Source: an uncultured Clostridia bacterium (GTDB lineage Bacteria; Bacillota; Clostridia; Lachnospirales; Lachnospiraceae). Taken from it: a stretch of DNA of 13,850 nucleotides. The notes beneath the pieces were generated by a model, which saw nothing but the letters and a program-made list of their open reading frames with translations, was not told the origin of the DNA and did no database searches. Of the stretch, positions 13,767 through 13,850 are shown piece by piece (within the stretch, counting starts at the first letter, position 1; the number at the start of each line of letters is the position of its first letter). A program made the position numbers and the translations under genes. The stretch lies in the NCBI GenBank assembly GCA_947178015.1, contig CAMWWW010000024.1, positions 1-13,850 of the forward strand, in the 5' to 3' direction.

Positions 13767-13850
13767 CGTGTCTAGCACAATCGAAAAAGTAGCGAAGAGA
13801 ATTGCCTATAGTCCTCAAGGCACCTATTGAAAAACGTCGGCGCTTAGCGA
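13767..13850 (-). repeat. Partial copy C of the ~187-bp structured repeat
   Basis: Read as reverse complement, this matches 13502-13585 of the complete copy without gaps over all 84 bases, with about 10 differences. Nine of these fall in the outer arm and the adjoining T-rich flank. The border CGTGTCTAGCA (13767-13777) is identical, and 13803-13842 (start of the inner arm and core) is essentially identical. Its T-tract (CTACTTTTTCG on the minus strand) is kept at the same place after the stem. The copy runs off the right edge of the window and lies inverted to the complete copy 181 bp away. Confidence 0.85.

Noticed and set aside
13575..13777. TGCTAGACACG and CGTGTCTAGCA as terminal inverted repeats of an insertion element
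   Set aside because: They are better explained as the same border of two repeat copies lying in opposite orientation; the 181 bp between shows no transposase or matching ends.
13399..13850. CRISPR array
   Set aside because: Copies are few, long, inverted and irregularly spaced, with no repeat-spacer pattern and no cas genes.
1..13850. A small circular replicon, since both ends carry the same repeat
   Set aside because: The ends do not overlap or join into an intact copy, and the gene content is that of a chromosomal origin.

Overview
The window is the replication-origin neighbourhood of a low-GC Gram-positive chromosome. The order dnaA-dnaN-yaaA(S4)-recF-gyrB-gyrA, the AT-rich intergenic DNA, the AGGAGG-type ribosome binding sites and the style of the proteins (GyrA carries HGDSSIYGTLVNMAQ) point to Clostridia, most probably Lachnospiraceae. 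I cannot name a genus from the sequence alone.

Layout from right to left, the direction in which most genes are read. Positions 13399-13850 are non-coding and hold one complete and one partial copy of a structured repeat. Positions 13020-13390 are a DnaA-box cluster, the upstream half of oriC. dnaA (11581-12936) is followed by a 245-bp spacer with more DnaA boxes and a clear basal unwinding element: two DnaA boxes, a GC clamp and in-register TAG/TAA trios. This is the likely site of strand opening. dnaN, yaaA, recF, gyrB and gyrA then run on the minus strand with gaps of 47 bp or less or with overlaps. The run ends at a strong intrinsic terminator (4412-4454). These genes supply the initiator, sliding clamp, gap-repair loader and gyrase, all read co-directionally with the leftward fork.

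A head-on three-gene operon (2542-4411, plus strand) encodes a YtrA-type GntR repressor, an ABC ATPase and a six-helix permease, each overlapping the next. Its promoter carries a perfect dyad that is probably the repressor's own operator. Divergent from it, on the minus strand, lie the two subunits of an iron-sulfur class I fumarate hydratase and a PlsC-type acyltransferase (192-2337). The shared 204-bp spacer holds promoters for both sides and a Fur-like 7-1-7 box.

The least explained feature is a repeat of about 187 bp with three copies in the window: a partial one at each extreme end (1-70 and 13767-13850) and a complete one at 13399-13585. The complete copy folds into a long imperfect hairpin with a perfect 25-bp terminal stem followed by a T-tract. 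The flanks and the core are conserved between copies, while the stem arm is the part that varies. That suggests a conserved structured element, either a non-coding RNA or a palindromic mobile repeat. Both window edges fall inside copies, as expected if this is a draft contig broken at repeats. The rpmH/rnpA genes normally found across the origin from dnaA are not in the window.
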